NCBI GenBank assembly: GCA_963930775.1
Contig: OZ005704.1
Location: 372,001-436,000, forward strand
Direction: 5' to 3'
DNA: 64,000 nt
DNA from: Cliona cf. orientalis
Lineage: Eukaryota > Porifera > Demospongiae > Clionaida > Clionaidae
The translations under genes and the position numbers were made by a program. The notes under the pieces were generated by a model that worked only from the letters and a program-made list of their open reading frames with translations, ran no database searches and was not told where the DNA came from. Positions 1-12,509 of the stretch are shown here, in pieces (position 1 is the first letter of the stretch; the number at the start of each line of letters is the position of its first letter).

Positions 1-3000
1 CCCCCTCCCCTTCCCCCTCGTACCGACTCCATGATGGATCTTGCCATGGTCTCGGGGACGGGGGTCATCGTCAATAGCCCCGGGGAGGGGGCCAACCAAG
101 TGCAGCGGGGGAGAATGACCGTCCTGGACCAATTCCCGACGCACGAACCCGTCACCATCGATACTCGGAAGCAGGAAGCGTACATCTCCTCAAAATCGAT
201 GACTCTTCAGAGCCAAGATAAAGAAAAGGTGCTCGAGAGAAAGTTGAGGAATTCTCACACGGACATGCAAGAGTGGCCTTCTCCTACGACCGGACGAAAG
301 AAGGTGCCTCCTCCCAAGCCTCCAAGAACAGATTTAATCGCAGCTGGGATAGTGGAGGGAGAAAGTTCGAGTATTAGTGAAGGAGGGAGGAGGAGAGAGA
401 GGGAGAGGGAGAGGGAGAAGAGAGTGGAAGGTGGTGGTGGTGATGAATCGGGGGAGACAAAGGAGGAGCTGAAGAGAGTTGTGAGGCGAGTGAGCAGCAT
501 CGTCGACATGAACGACCAGGAGCTGACCCGTGTTGCTAAGAGTACAACGCCAGTCAGGCACGGGCCAAGGATATCTGTGATGAACACTCAAGAGCCACCG
601 CATCTTTCTTCGTCAGCACCCAGCGCTGGAGTGGCCATTCCCAAACCAAAGCTGATTCGTAGACGGCGGTCAAACAGCTCGGATACCATCCTTCGCCCTC
701 CCTCGATCAAGAAGGCTTATTCCAACGATCCTAGGATGATGAGACATGCTAATATTCAGCGGAAGCCACGAGCCAAGGTGTCGAACTTGATTAAAATGTT
801 TGAGGCCAAATCGCCCGACCATCACCGAAGGGAGCAGGTGAACGTCTTTAATTGGACGCCTCCCTCACCACGAAGGAGATCAAATGCTCTCAGTGAAGTC
901 AGCTCCGGTGATAGTACGGAGAGTTCGCCTAGCCATGGTGTTGGTAGACCTTATCTGCCCCCCAAGCCTCAATATTCAATACCACCAGTTCCCCCCAAGC
1001 CTATTCCTACCACTGGAGAAGGCCCCCCTACCGTTCCCCCTCGAACTCCAGCACCTTTGGTTCCCCCCAAACCTCCCGGGAGCAAGCCCCCAACGATTGT
1101 CCCTCGTATGCCAAGACAGCGATCACATTCTGACTCCGATTCCAAGATCCTGGATGATGGCCTTCCCCCCAGAGTGCCCCCAAAGTTAGTTGAAGCATAA
1201 AATTCTCTAAATGCTTGCATGGAAACATTGCTTGTAGCTTGCTAATCAATTCTACATGCATTTTAAATATTATTGTCGACTACATGTAAATATGCAGATT
1301 TTAATGCGTGACGATCTTACACTAAAAGGTGTGAAATGTATTTTTCATAACAATTTTCTCTTTTTTTAGACGTTCAGTGTTGCTACGAGACCATGACCTT
1401 CCCCCCTCGCTGGGGGGCAGTGGTGCCATCACGACCTCTGCCAGCGTCTCCAGGGGCTCTCACTACGAACAGATTGAGTTCTATGGCATGAGGGAGAACG
1501 AGGTAGCCCCTGGAATTAGGAAGGAGGACGACGCTCGAGCGAAGGAGTCTAGACACTCGTCTTCACCGCCTCAGGGCTGGCTCCTACTGACTGACGAACA
1601 CCTTGCAGCTGCTAGCATGGAACAAAGGTGAGCTGTGTACATGTATATGAAGGTATTTAAGCTTCTTGGCTTCTAAGCTTCTAAGCTTTTTGAGCAGTAT
1701 GTAACAAATATTTTGTGTTTTGTCTTGGTTGCAGTGAGAGAGGGGAGGGTGGTGGAGGTAAAGGTGCCAAGGCCAAGTGGATATCCAAACCGTCCTGGGC
1801 CAAGAAACGTGAGCTAAACACAACCATTAATGGATAACTGGATAAACATTGCACTTTATTACCATGGTGACGGCCAATTGGCAGCTCTTAGGGCTGTTGA
1901 CCTGCACTTGTAGCTGGCACTGGGGGATTTGTTGCTTTGCCATGTTTTACTCCCACCGTTCTCTGCTTCCTCTCTCTCTCTCCCCCTCTTAGTTCAAATC
2001 AAGCCTCGCAGACCTCGTAAGAGAATAAAGAAGTTCATCATGAACTTGGCGGCTGACAAGAGTCAAGAGTTTGGGAAGAAGGTGGACGAATTCATTTCAG
2101 AGGTCAAGGGTCAATGCAACGACCCTCACCAAAAGATGCTATCACAGGTATACCAATAGTTACTTTAATGAAAATTGGTACTATCCCTGACTGTTCTATT
2201 TTTAGATTCGTAACTTCATGACATCGATGCGTGATTACCTCCTCGAGTACCACAAGAGTGACCTGGCTGCCTGTGGCATGGAGTCATGTGACAACTTTGA
2301 GCACGTCATGGAGACGACGCTGCAGCTGTGCATCCTCCGCCCCCTCTCCCACTACGTCTACCTCCGCATAGAAGAGTACTACACCTCCAACGGGTTCCTC
2401 TACCAGGTTCAAAGGTCAATCCAGCAGGGGAAACTCAAGAAACAGGAGGAGTTTGGAATTAGGGTAAGAGAGAGAGAGGGAGAGAGAGAGAGAGAGAGAG
2501 AGATGAGGAAATTTGGAGGATGTCATAAAAATGTTATTTTGTGGTTTACCCTTTTTCTGTTTTTTGTGGATGGAAGCATACTATTTCCTTCTTCCTCCTT
2601 GGATCCTGGCCTGAGTTTTGATAGTTTTTTTTATTACCACATGTACTACTTTCCCCCCAGAAACACCTTGTTGTTCCAAACGAGAAGGCAATTGCTGAGA
2701 TCAATGATAACTTCGCCCAGATGAAGAACACGTTTTGCGCTATCTCCAAGCTTGAGTACCTGCTTGAGGCCGTGAGGCTGACCTATGAGAGCATCAAGGA
2801 CTCAAGGAACCCCAAGAAACCAATGAACGACCTTGGAGCTGATGGTGAGGGGAACTGCCTGCTAGTGATTATGATTAGTGAAATCTCCTGTAATTAATTT
2901 TGGTGATTACATGAGCATTTAGGGTACATAATAATTATTATAGTTATCCTCGGTGTACACAAAATTAATAATAGTTAGCATGGCATCAGCTGCTATGATG

Positions 3001-4119
3001 TATAATATACCTCCATGTTTATGCAAATAAAATGCAAGATCTAATTAGCACAAGAAATTCACGTTCTAGAACTTCTCATAATACATTTTAATGTAGAGTG
3101 TGACGACCTTTACCGGAATTTTTTTAGCTTGCATTCCTATTAGCATAAACATGGTATATCTGTCACTAAAATTGTGTTAGTTGAGCTGCTACATGTATGC
3201 TTCATATGGGCAATTTTTATTCTCTCTCTTCCTTCATCTCTTTGCTTGATACACACGTCAGACTTCCTCCCCCTGTTTGTGTGGGTGCTGGTCCAGTGTG
3301 GTTTCCATCGTGCCGAGATCGAGGCGGAGTACATGTGGGGACTGGCACACCCCAGCCTCTTCAACGGGGAGGGCGGCTACTACCTCACGACGCTCACCAG
3401 CGCAGTCAATGTACTCAAGGAACTCACCCAGCCACCAGCACAGCCAATGCCACACCCACAGGTAATTGACCACACCCACTTTGTGTGCTCCTAGACATTT
3501 TTCATAAATTATAAGTCAGGTGATAGTTACAAAAAATTTCTAAGAAAGAATGAGTAGTTGAAGTAATTAATTTTTAACCCTTTTGTTGCCCCATTTCATA
3601 CTACAGCAGCTGCCCACAATGAACAACCTCCAGACAGAGCTGAAGGTCTACTTTGAAGACGAGAACACAGGGCAGTATTCCTCCGCCTACTACCTCCCCA
3701 TAGTGCCTAACATGACAGCTGCAGAGATATGTAAGCATAACTAATGAAATTAATGTACAATAATAAAAATATTGTTGTACATGTACCTAGAATAGGCCAA
3801 ATTGCTACAAGCATATTAATTATTAATTATCGTCCCTTCTCCTGCACTCCTCCCCCCCCTCCCCACTCCCTTAGGTGATATCATAGCTGAGAAGCACTGC
3901 ACTGCTCGTCCTCAGGACTACGGTTTGTTCACGGTTGTGAATGGCCGAGCCACGCTCCTTGAGGACGGGACAAAGCCACAGGAGATCCTGATGGGATGGA
4001 CGCTGGAACCGCCCACCACCACTAGCACCGGCACAGGTCAAGGTGCAACCTCACAGCACCAACCTAGCAGCCAGTTCATCGCATACAAACTCAGAGCACC
4101 GGGATTAACTGCTAGATAA
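1..4119 (+). CDS. RIN: Ras and Rab interactor (RIN-type) Rab5 exchange factor, 5' partial
   Basis: Exons 1-1184, 1370-1627, 1735-1808, 1993-2147, 2206-2463, 2661-2844, 3262-3461, 3607-3730, 3875-4119; about 893 codons. The frame is open to the window edge (proline-rich PPPLPPR precedes the first ATG at 31), so the true start and any SH2 domain lie upstream. Order seen: basic and proline-rich linker with PPKPP and PPRVPPK SH3-ligand motifs, a helical RH-like region, a VPS9 domain (LGADDFLP and GEGGYYLTTL, holding the Asp and Tyr that VPS9 exchange factors use), then a Ras-association domain (from about 3610). This order is that of RIN1-3, which bind active Ras and load GTP on Rab5 at early endosomes. 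The RIN paralogue cannot be assigned. Tail-to-tail with gene A. Exon 5 runs into a GA microsatellite at its donor. Confidence 0.9.
2465..2505. repeat. GA microsatellite at the donor of RIN exon 5
   Basis: An almost pure GA run begins at the splice donor and is open in the exon frame. Read-through would add an Arg/Glu-rich tail before a stop in the intron. Confidence 0.8.
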
Positions 4120-4269
4120 GATTTAAGAGTGTCGTAATGTATATCCACATAAAAATGGGCATTAATCGTGTGTTCCATATCTATTAACAGTTGCTATGAG
4201 TGCCAAAATTTGGCTCATGCTGATCATGAAGTGTGAGTACTTTCTGCTCAGTGCCATAATAATTCATCA

Positions 4270-4468
4270 TACCGTATACTAAAAATTCGGCCCTTCTAAT
4301 TATTCGGCACCCTTTACCTAATTTTCGGCAAAGGTCGTCACGCGTATATGCTACAAACGCTTAACGGGAATAGAATGCGCACGCAGACCGAATGTTGACC
4401 TCTAAAAATTCGGCGAAGCTAAAGCAATGTTATTATTTTCATGCCGAATTTTTAGAAGAAATACGGTA
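4270..4468. mobile_element. MITE family 1, copy a
   Basis: Bounded by ATACCGTAT and ATACGGTAAT inverted ends. The interior holds several copies of the AAAAATTCGGC string in both orientations. A second copy in opposite orientation lies at 49321-49544. This element accounts for most of the gap between RIN and gene A (4120-4607); the rest shows nothing recognisable. Confidence 0.8.
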
Positions 4469-4607
4469 ATATAAATACAGCATGTGGAATAGGGTAGGGA
4501 GAACAATATTAATCATAATAATAATATTATTATACTCAAGTTCACAGGAAATAGTTTGTTGTTATTCCTATACCACAGTAATAATTGTATATCCATTACT
4601 GTCCAAA

Positions 4608-7350
4608 TTAGCGTTCAGTAGCTTTTCTTTGCTGTTTAGCGGCACTTTTCACGATCTCCTTCATGGCATGGATTATGTCTCCATGTTTCAGGAGCAGCCA
4701 TGCATTGAGAGCAATGGTTGGTAGGATTGATAGCAAGTCTTTGAAGTCATTGTTTGAATTCGACGTTTGATCAATGACAATTCGCATTAAGAAGTAAAGA
4801 GCAGGGGCCGACACTCCTATCATAAATGCCAGCGTAAAAATCTGGAAAAAGACGATGCAAAGCCAATACCAACGGCAGGAATATTTTTTCTGTTGCGTAG
4901 CATTTTGGGTCCCAGGAGCAGGATCCTGGCCCCCCAGTGCAGGGGGGCCGCTGGGAGGCCCAGGAGCAGGGGGGCTGCCGGGAGGCCCAGGAGCAAGGGG
5001 GTCGCCAGGAGGCCCAGGAGCAGGGGGGCCACCGGGAGGCCCAGGAGTAGGGGGGCTGCTAGGAGGTCTGGGATCCGGAGTGTTACCATCAGAGAGAGGA
5101 CGTGCAGTTTTACCAGGAGTTGCAGTGGTGGCGCCATAATTATTCATACATCTTCCAGTTGGCTTTATAAGTGGCACACTAGGGTCACTATTACTTCGCT
5201 GTCTCATTGCAGTTGGCTCAGTAGGAGCTTTGGATTCAGGTAGAGATTTTACAGCATTATCTTGCTGTCGTCTTCGTTCAATCGATATTGGCTGTGTAGC
5301 TGCAATAGTTTCTTGCTGTTGTCTTTCCCCATTTACTCCATCGTGACCAGCTGCTGGCCTATCATCTTGCACATCATTGTCATTCTGCTCTTCGTCATCC
5401 TGCTCTTCATCATCCTGCTCTTCGTCATTCTGCTCTTCGTCATTCTGCTCTTCGTCATTCCGCTCTTCCTTGCACTCATTAACATACACAGATATATAGT
5501 CTAATTCATTTGAAAGTTCATCTGGTAGACATTCTTTAATCTTAATATAGCAGAGCCATGATAATTTATCGCACAGAAAGATTAAGTATGAAACCTCCAC
5601 CAGCAGAATGAAAATTGCTAATTCAAAGAACCCCAGTCTTATCAGAGTGGAAGTAGGGTTGACATAGTAAGACATAGCAATGGCAGGTATCGCCTGTGCA
5701 ACATAGCTGCCAATTGCCAAGAAGAGAAATAGACTCACACCATTGGCTAGAACAATGATCACTTGTTTTGTGGACTGCATACATCGCTTACCCCGTTCGT
5801 TAGAAATCTGACACTGGCAGCATACCAACAGTGGAGGAGGGATAAATCTGCTATTATCTTCAGCTTCTACTTGGTCATCATCTTCATCCACATTTCTGAG
5901 GCATTTCCATTCCGAGAGTGGATTTGCTTTTAACGTGACAATACCAAGGATTACTATGGTCACAATAAAATCTACAACCACTGAGCTCCAGAAAGTGTCC
6001 AGCGCAACTCGATTGCTCTGAAATTTACCAGCAAAGATGCTGAGTCCTATCAGACCTCCAAAAATCAAGACTTGCGCACTCCAATAGGTGTAATATCTCT
6101 GGTGAGTCTTTTTATAAAGTTTTTGCTTAATTAGCCTTTGGTATAGCTCGTAACTGAAGAGAACAAAAGTCAATTTGAACATGACAATGAATAATATGAG
6201 AAAGGTAGTGACCGTGTTTCCACCGTGCTTTTCAATGTTCTCTACTCTGTACCAGTACGTTCCGTAACCTTTTGCTTCCGGAGTGCCATTGTTCACTTTT
6301 GGCTGTTCATTGGATAATCCAGGTAGCTGCATTAAAACAGATCACTTGAAACTTGATTGGGGATTTAAGTTATCAAAAGACAAGAGTATCTACATATCAC
6401 TAGTTTACGATGGCCCTAGCGCTGTAGGATAACATGTACAGGTGTTCACCACACGTACCCAATGAAATTAAATAGTGGGATGCGTCTTATAGTGGTTGGG
6501 AGGGAGGCAAGTACAATAACCATAAGAACATGATTGTGGTCCCAGTATGTACACAATGTAAATTAATCATAACAGGGTTGGGGAACATGCATGATCAGAT
6601 ATAATAGCTGGCAGAGGATCCTGGCAGCTGCACTACATGCATGTATAGACCCTAGCATATAACTGATTCTCCTCAATGAAATTATCAGGGGTATTGCCTG
6701 GATAGTCCGATATCGATACTTACCAAGGTTGTAAAATCAGCTAATGCTTTGCACATGTCGTAACACACATTTCCCGGCATGTCCTCATCAGAAGTTAGAT
6801 TGATAGATATCCTAATCATTGGCTTGTATACATCACATAACTCAAACCCGAACACCCGAAGGTCATATACAGTGATCCTCAGCAGTATTTTCCCAGTGGT
6901 AGTCCTCGTATTAAACACTGTCCATATGAATATCCAATTATCTGCATTTTTACACGAATCGTTGTGCATGGAAGCACATATCTCATCTGTATTTGAGCCA
7001 CACGTGATGTTGTACTGTACTGCGATGCACTGTCGCTCACCGCCATTTGAAGTGAATCCGTCCGGTTGGCGAATATTGTAACTGTTTATTTTCTCATTCC
7101 GAAAACCAGCTAAGAGCAGTTGTTGAAGTTTGAAATTTTGTCTATCATCATCTTCCGACTCGGAATTCTCCCCAGACCCCCCAGAGTCCGGGTCTAATGG
7201 TCTTTCTCCACAAGAGCTGCTGCTGTCTAGTAGGTCGAGATCTTCAGGAAGCTCGAAATAGGATAGCAGACTACTGGAGTCTATCGAACGCGCATGCCGC
7301 GTCGGCACTCCAGCAAGAAGAATCAGTAGAACAGTGATAATGAACCTCAT
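4608..7350 (-). CDS. Membrane protein A: signal peptide, extracellular domain, seven predicted TM segments (unnamed family)
   Basis: Exons 7350-6724 and 6326-4608 on the minus strand, 781 codons, phase-0 intron after DFTTL. I do not recognise a named family. Seen: signal peptide (residues 1-20), an extracellular part with Cys residues and the motif TVYDLRVFGFELCD, then hydrophobic segments at about 249-269, 289-308, 322-342, 398-427, 436-460, 694-726 and 737-757. Positive loops (LIKQKLYKKTHQR after TM1) put the N-terminus outside. Between TM5 and TM6 lies a 230-residue loop with an acidic DEEQ repeat and a proline/glycine repeat. A Cys-rich patch (CCQCQ) sits in the TM3-TM4 loop. Genes B and C are paralogues with the same intron position. 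The topology resembles a 7TM receptor, but no GPCR sequence signature (DRY, CWxP, NPxxY, GPS) is visible, so receptor function is only a guess. Head-to-head with POLR1C, 129 bases apart. Confidence 0.8.
4922..5076. repeat. Proline/glycine-coding tandem repeat in gene A
   Basis: Roughly 30-base units of the ccaggagcaggggggcc type encode repeated PPGxPxAPG on the minus strand, inside the TM5-TM6 loop. Antisense ORFs here are shadows of this repeat. Confidence 0.75.
5384..5472. repeat. Acidic DEEQ-coding tandem repeat in gene A
   Basis: Fifteen-base units (about five to six) of the tcatcctgctcttcg type encode repeated NDEEQ/DDEEQ on the minus strand. Length variation in multiples of 15 would keep the frame. 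Confidence 0.8.
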
Positions 7351-7416
7351 AGCGCTGCTTCTGCAGACATACTATTAAAAAACGGGGGATGCAGTGATTT
7401 AGTAAAATTTTTTATT

Positions 7417-7428
7417 TGCGCATGCGCA
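7417..7428. promoter_or_regulatory. NRF1-type palindrome in the gene A/POLR1C bidirectional promoter
   Basis: TGCGCATGCGCA matches the NRF1 consensus on both strands. It lies 67 bases upstream of the gene A ATG and 52 bases upstream of the POLR1C ATG, within the 129-base gap, so one site could serve both genes. Binding is inferred from the motif only. Confidence 0.6.
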
Positions 7429-7479
7429 ATCGGGAAAATGTACACATGTACACCCACGTGTACTATTAAAAGTGCAAGC

Positions 7480-9674
7480 ATGGCTGAAAAAGAAAGACTT
7501 CGTACAAGAGTGGAGCTGGGTGAATACAGCGTTACAAACGTGAGTTATGATGATATATATAATATAACTATCTGATGGTCACAGCTTCACCTCACTGCAG
7601 ACACACAGCAGTGATTTCCCTGGCAACTACCATGGCATAGACGACACTTGGGACCTGGAGAGATTCAAGGAGGTAGTATGAACTACACCCAGTAACCAAC
7701 TAGCCTCACCTCTCTCCCCCTCTCTCCCCTCTCCCCTCCTCCCTTCTCCCTCCCTCTCCAACCATACAGAAGTTTCGTATCTCCTTGGTGCGTCTGTCTG
7801 ACGATGAGCTAGAGTTTGACATGGTTGGAGTTGATGCCGCCATTGCCAACGCCCTCCGTCGAGTTCTCCTAGCCGAGGTTCCCTCAATGGCCATTGAGAA
7901 GGTCTTCATCAACAATAACACGTCCATCATCCAGGACGAGGTGCTGGCTCACCGCCTCGGGCTCATACCAATCAAAGCTGACCCAAGGAAGTTCAACATG
8001 CTCCCTCCTCGTATGTAAATTCTTTGAGTGACTCAGTTTTTTTAGTCACAATTACTTTAACAAGAATTTTTCATATACAAGCACTAAAATTTAATATATA
8101 GCACTCACTCACAGCACAAGAAATTTATCGAAGGCCGACTAAAATTTAATGTTAGTGCCTTGAAATTTGTTTCAGCTGATGGAGGTGGTGATTCCTTCCC
8201 TGAGCCTGCTGCCGACACGATGCTGGAGTTCAAGCTAAAGGTCAAGTGCAAGCACAACTTCAGAGCACCAAAAGGTTCAGAGGATCCAAAGGAACTCTAC
8301 CAACATTCCAACGGTGAGAGGCCAATCTATGACAAGGCTTTATACCACACCATTGCATAGGCGAGCGAATTTCACCCAAAAAAAAAATTATCTTCCTGTG
8401 GTATCATATCACTCCTTTTTTCCATTTCAGTGATGTCAGGTGACATGCAGTGGGTGCCCATAGGGGACCAGGCCACACTGGTGAGTGTATAGATCTAGAG
8501 TGGCCATTATTGATCAATTTACTGACGTTTGTTCATATTAATAATTTATGTCTCCATGTTTCCAGCTAGGAGAGGTCTCTCCGGTGCACAGTGACATACT
8601 CATCGCTAAAATGAGACCTGGTCAGGTGAGATAATACATGCACCGAGCGTATTGTGCTGTCAGCTCCAGTGGATTTCTTGTGATTACATGTACTCTTTTA
8701 TTGCTAGGAGATTGATGTTCGACTTCTCTGTGTGAAGGGCATTGGACAAGACCATGCTAAGTTCTCACCAGTTGGTAGGTCTAGTACCCACACTATACCG
8801 TGAATCGCGAATATTTCGTGTCTAAAATATTTCATGCAATAATTTTTCGTGTTAAATAATTTTCAGACAACAACCCTGTACTGCATTATCGTTAATATTG
8901 CGCATGTATTTTCATGCGCTTAATCTTCGCACAAGCCAGGCTGTCCGAAAATATTTTACCAACGAAATATTTGTGATTTCGATAATTCACTAGAGCTCAT
9001 ACATGTAAGTTACAAAAACCTGTCTCTCTCTCTCTCCCTCTAGCCACAGCCAGCTACAGACTCCTTCCAGAGATCACCCTGACGAAGCCAGTGAGAGGAG
9101 AGAAAGCCAAGAAGCTAGCCAAGTGTTTCTCTAAGGGAGTGATCAAGGTAGTGAGGGGGGAGGATGGGGAGAGCTACGCCAAGGTGGTGAACCCTCGGAG
9201 GGACACTTGTAGCCGAGAGGTGTTCAGACATGACGACCTCAAGGACTGCGTCAGGCTCTCCAGGATCAGAGACCACTTCATCTGTAAGCAACTTGGTTAT
9301 TATTGTATTGTACAGTCTTGAATATATGATGATATTGAGCAAGTATAGGGATTCTAATATTTTCCTCAAAAGTGCCTTCAAACAGTGAAAAAAATATTAT
9401 GAATAATTTTAGGTTTAGTCTCGTACTTGGGCCTTTTCAACTATTTTTTGCATGAATCGGGGGAAGCGAGACTATAATAGATTTTCAATAATAATATTAT
9501 TATGAACGTCATAAAATTTTAATATTATTGTTATTTTCAGTTTCAGTTGAGTCTACAGGCTGCCTGCCTCCCAATGAACTGGTGGTGGAGGCTGCAAAGG
9601 TCATGATCACAAAATGTCAACATTTCTTGAAAGAATTGGACAGTATTATAGGACAATCACATGCAAATCACTAA
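7480..9674 (+). CDS. POLR1C: RNA polymerase I and III subunit RPAC1 (AC40)
   Basis: Exons 7480-7539, 7601-7672, 7770-8010, 8176-8313, 8431-8480, 8566-8625, 8708-8774, 9044-9283, 9541-9674; 353 codons against about 346 in human. The alpha-like N-terminal motif is plain: [20 protein letters not shown], then [10 protein letters not shown] and [16 protein letters not shown], the segment that dimerises with RPAC2 (POLR1D) as bacterial alpha does with itself. The C-terminal half ends in [18 protein letters not shown]. It is a nuclear/nucleolar core subunit shared by Pol I and Pol III. Intron 7 carries a MITE (8796-8988). It is tail-to-tail with UBR7, with only 68 bases between stop codons. Confidence 0.95.
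8796..8988. mobile_element. MITE family 2, copy a, in POLR1C intron 7
   Basis: Starts TACCGTGAATCGCGAATATT and ends in a degraded inverted match. The interior string GCACAAGCCAGGCTGTCCGA is shared with the copy at 38147-38343, in the same orientation. Confidence 0.8.
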
Positions 9675-9742
9675 AGCAGTATATATCATGTTATTGATCA
9701 TTAATTTTATGAAAGGCGATATTTTTTAAATTTGTCGTTTGA

Positions 9743-12348
9743 TTAGTAGTGGCAGTTTTGAGGGGGAATTCCCTCCCCAAGCTCCACCCTCCTTCGTTTC
9801 CGAGCATGCATCTCTTCAAAAAAGTCGTCAATATCTCTCTTGGACACAACCTGTAGAGAGATCAAACAAGATCACATCACCCCTCCCCCCTCAGCCCCCT
9901 TAGTTAACTTCCACTGGTAGATAGGGTGGACTCACCTTCCCTTGCTGTGCAAACCCTTTCAGAAAATCACTCAATTCCGACTTTAGTTCATTGTACTCTG
10001 AAATACCGTAAAAAAATGATAGTGATAGTACACAAGCCTAGAATTGAAGCCTTCTCTCAATCTGGCTACCGTTACAGTAGTACTATAGAACCACTTCGAT
10101 CCTATGACTTACGGTGCAGTGCCTCCACCTGTTGGACTCTATCGAGAGAGCTACCAAGAGCGCTCATTCCCGCGTCCAGTGTAGTGGGTCTCCTCTCTGC
10201 CTTCCCCTCATAGACTCCAACAGGGTCACTCTCCTCCAAGAGAAACTCCACCCCCGAACTAGCGTAGAGTTCCATGCAGCCGACGCAGCGACAGAGCTGA
10301 GCCCTCCAGCCTTCCCCAAAGAAACCAGCCCCAGCCGCTGGATCACTAATGGCTCCCTCACTTGATGGAGCTTCACCGTATGTAGTTGATAGCATAGCCT
10401 TTCTCCTTTCTATTTCACACAGCTGTTTCTTATCAACTCCACTGTCCTCAGTTTCTAAAGTTGAGGTTTTTGAGTCTCCATTTTTGGATTCAAAAGTTTC
10501 ATTTTTTGATTCTCCATTCTCATTCTTTGGTTCTGATTCTGTGACATTGACTTCTGTTGGGTGAGGTTGAGTTGTGTTTGAGTCAGCCGTAGCTTCCTTT
10601 GATACTTTGATAGGACAGCCTCGCTGCTTGTAGAGGTGGAGGAAGTCATGTGATTTCATGCAGGCATCACATGACATCTCTTCGTAAGAGTCAGGGACTT
10701 CCCCACCTAAATGCTGTTAGAGAGAGGTGGAGGGGGAGGGAAAGAAAGAAATTAATCATCAAATCCCTATAGTGTACTGTCCCTTACCCTGGAATGGAAC
10801 CAGTCCTCACAGATACAACACTGAATCATTTCATCCTCCACCTACATGGTGTGTAAAAATGTCATGATATAATTATACCGTAGATCGGGATACTTTTCGC
10901 TGGTAAAATATTATTTTGCTTGTAAATTTTTCATGTAGTCTAAATTTTGTTGCCAGACTTTAGTGACCAAAATAGGTATAGGTCGACGTATGTTATACAA
11001 AATATTTCGCATTTTCAATTTTCGTCGGAAAAGGTTATTGACGGAAAAATTTTAACAGCAGAATTTTGCGATCTACAGTACACCCCATAAGGGTGCCGGT
11101 CCCATTATAATAAAGGTCCCCAGGTAACTCCACAATCCTAGATACATTCACATACTCCTTCCCTCACCTCATCCTCACTATCGGGATACGGTCTGTTGCA
11201 AGTGCAGTAGACTCCACTAAAGTTGTGGTTGTATCTATTCTCAGAGTTTCTCCCATCTTTGTCCTGTGTACAGACATAGTCACAGTGAAATCAGAAAAGT
11301 AGATCCACTACAACACTAACAGGGCAGAGGGAGCAGGAGAGAGAGGGAAACCTGGAGTTGCCGCAATCACACCTGAAGTGCCTGCAAATTATTATGTACA
11401 AATACACATCATCAGACATGTAAAGCACGATCACTAATCAAGACTTTTTAGCATTCGATAATTTAGGCTAGTTCCACATGGAGAGGCCCCATTCCCCATG
11501 GACATGTACATGTATATTGGAAAAACTGCCTGAGGGCGACAATGTATAAATAATATAATTATAGCAAGCCAGCACTCACCTCTTGGTGTACAGCTCATAG
11601 AGTGTGTGCCCATCGTGGCAGTGTAGACTACAGGCTAGGCAGACCCCACCAGGCTCTGACTGACTCTGCCGTCGACCAGCACCGCCGCCATCATCATCCA
11701 CACTGCTGCACGTGGCACAGGCGTACAGCGCCTGGCGGTACACATAACCCTGTACATTTATGCACCTATCAATATAATGCCCCACTACCCCCCTCCCGGG
11801 CGCTATAGGGGGCAACACAGGGGGATTGACATAGAAAACCAAGCCCCAGACAGGGGCATTTGACATGCATGTAGTCGATATTTGTCAAATCCCCTATCAT
11901 TTCCCCACCCTGGAAGGGGGATAGAGTGGGGATTTGACAGATGAGGCTGGCCCCACCTTACGGGAAGTTGACGAGTTCATTAGTCAAATCCCCACCTAGC
12001 CCCTATGGTGCCCGGGAGGGGGGTAGTGGGGCATTACATTGATAGGTGCATTACAAGAAAGTATTAAACGCTAATTAAATGTTGGCACAGTTTTGAGCAC
12101 TAAAGTATAATTATTTATAAAAATTGTAGATCCTTATACTAGCAGCTGGTATTGTGATCGCAGATTAAATCTGAATTCTTTACTAAAATTGAAATAAAAA
12201 ATAGTGCAGTGGATTTTACCTTAGTGTACGTGCACCGTGTGTCATCGGAGTCGCCCAGTACAGCATTGGCCGTCTGCTCCAACCGCTGGTCCTCCTCCAC
12301 CACGTCCTGGAGCGACAAGATGGTGTCGTCTTCTCCTTCAGTGGCCAT
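9743..12348 (-). CDS. UBR7: UBR-box and PHD-finger protein UBR7, putative E3 ubiquitin ligase
   Basis: Minus-strand exons 12348-12220, 11749-11580, 11381-11321, 11263-11168, 10841-10788, 10713-10113, 9997-9936, 9850-9743; 426 codons, almost the length of human UBR7. The N-terminus (SLQDVVEEDQRLEQTANAVLG) is followed by the UBR box, with QALYACATCS, GVCLACSLHCHDGHTLYELY and HFRCDCGNSR supplying zinc ligands, then a PHD finger (YCTCNRPYPDSEDE, MIQCCICEDWFHSR, MSCDACMKSHDFLHLY). A low-complexity linker and a conserved C-terminal block with FFEEMHARKRRR follow. Family members bind chromatin and have been linked to histone ubiquitylation. Exon 3 runs past a tempting early donor at 11351 to 11321: only that end keeps the frame and matches the family. 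Introns 1 and 4 each hold a MITE. Head-to-head with gene B, 161 bases apart. Confidence 0.93.
10876..11080. mobile_element. MITE family 3, copy a, in UBR7 intron 4
   Basis: Ends TACCGTAGATCGGGATA and GCGATCTACAGTA are imperfect inverted repeats. The interior (GACTTTAG..CCAAAATAGGTATAGG) is shared with 52291-52481. Confidence 0.8.
11761..12051. mobile_element. PIF/Harbinger-like MITE in UBR7 intron 1
   Basis: Inverted ends of about 45 bases (TGCACCTATCAATATAATGC at the left, its complement at the right), rich in C/G runs, flanked by TTA on both sides. A 3-bp TTA target duplication is typical of PIF/Harbinger elements. No ORF of its own. Confidence 0.75.
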
Positions 12349-12509
12349 CTTCACACTGTGACGGGGTGTGCTTCAAAAAGAAAAGAAATCGCGTTGTGAC
12401 CACACCCACAAGGTGATTGCAAAAAACGAGGGTGGGGCTGGGTAAAGGAGCAAATAAGGGGAGGATCACATGCACACCCCTCAGTTTTAAAATTTTCAAA
12501 ATTATAAAG

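Noticed and set aside
255-603. Long minus-strand ORFs opposite the RIN exon
   Set aside because: They mirror the GA-rich and Pro-rich coding strand and show no protein-like composition.
2464-2724. ORF continuing past RIN exon 5
   Set aside because: It reads through the donor into a GA microsatellite. Joining 2463 to 2661 restores the RH/VPS9 sequence.
11322-11351. Donor at 11351 ending UBR7 exon 3 early
   Set aside because: It breaks the reading frame. The donor at 11320 keeps phase and adds a segment that aligns with the family.
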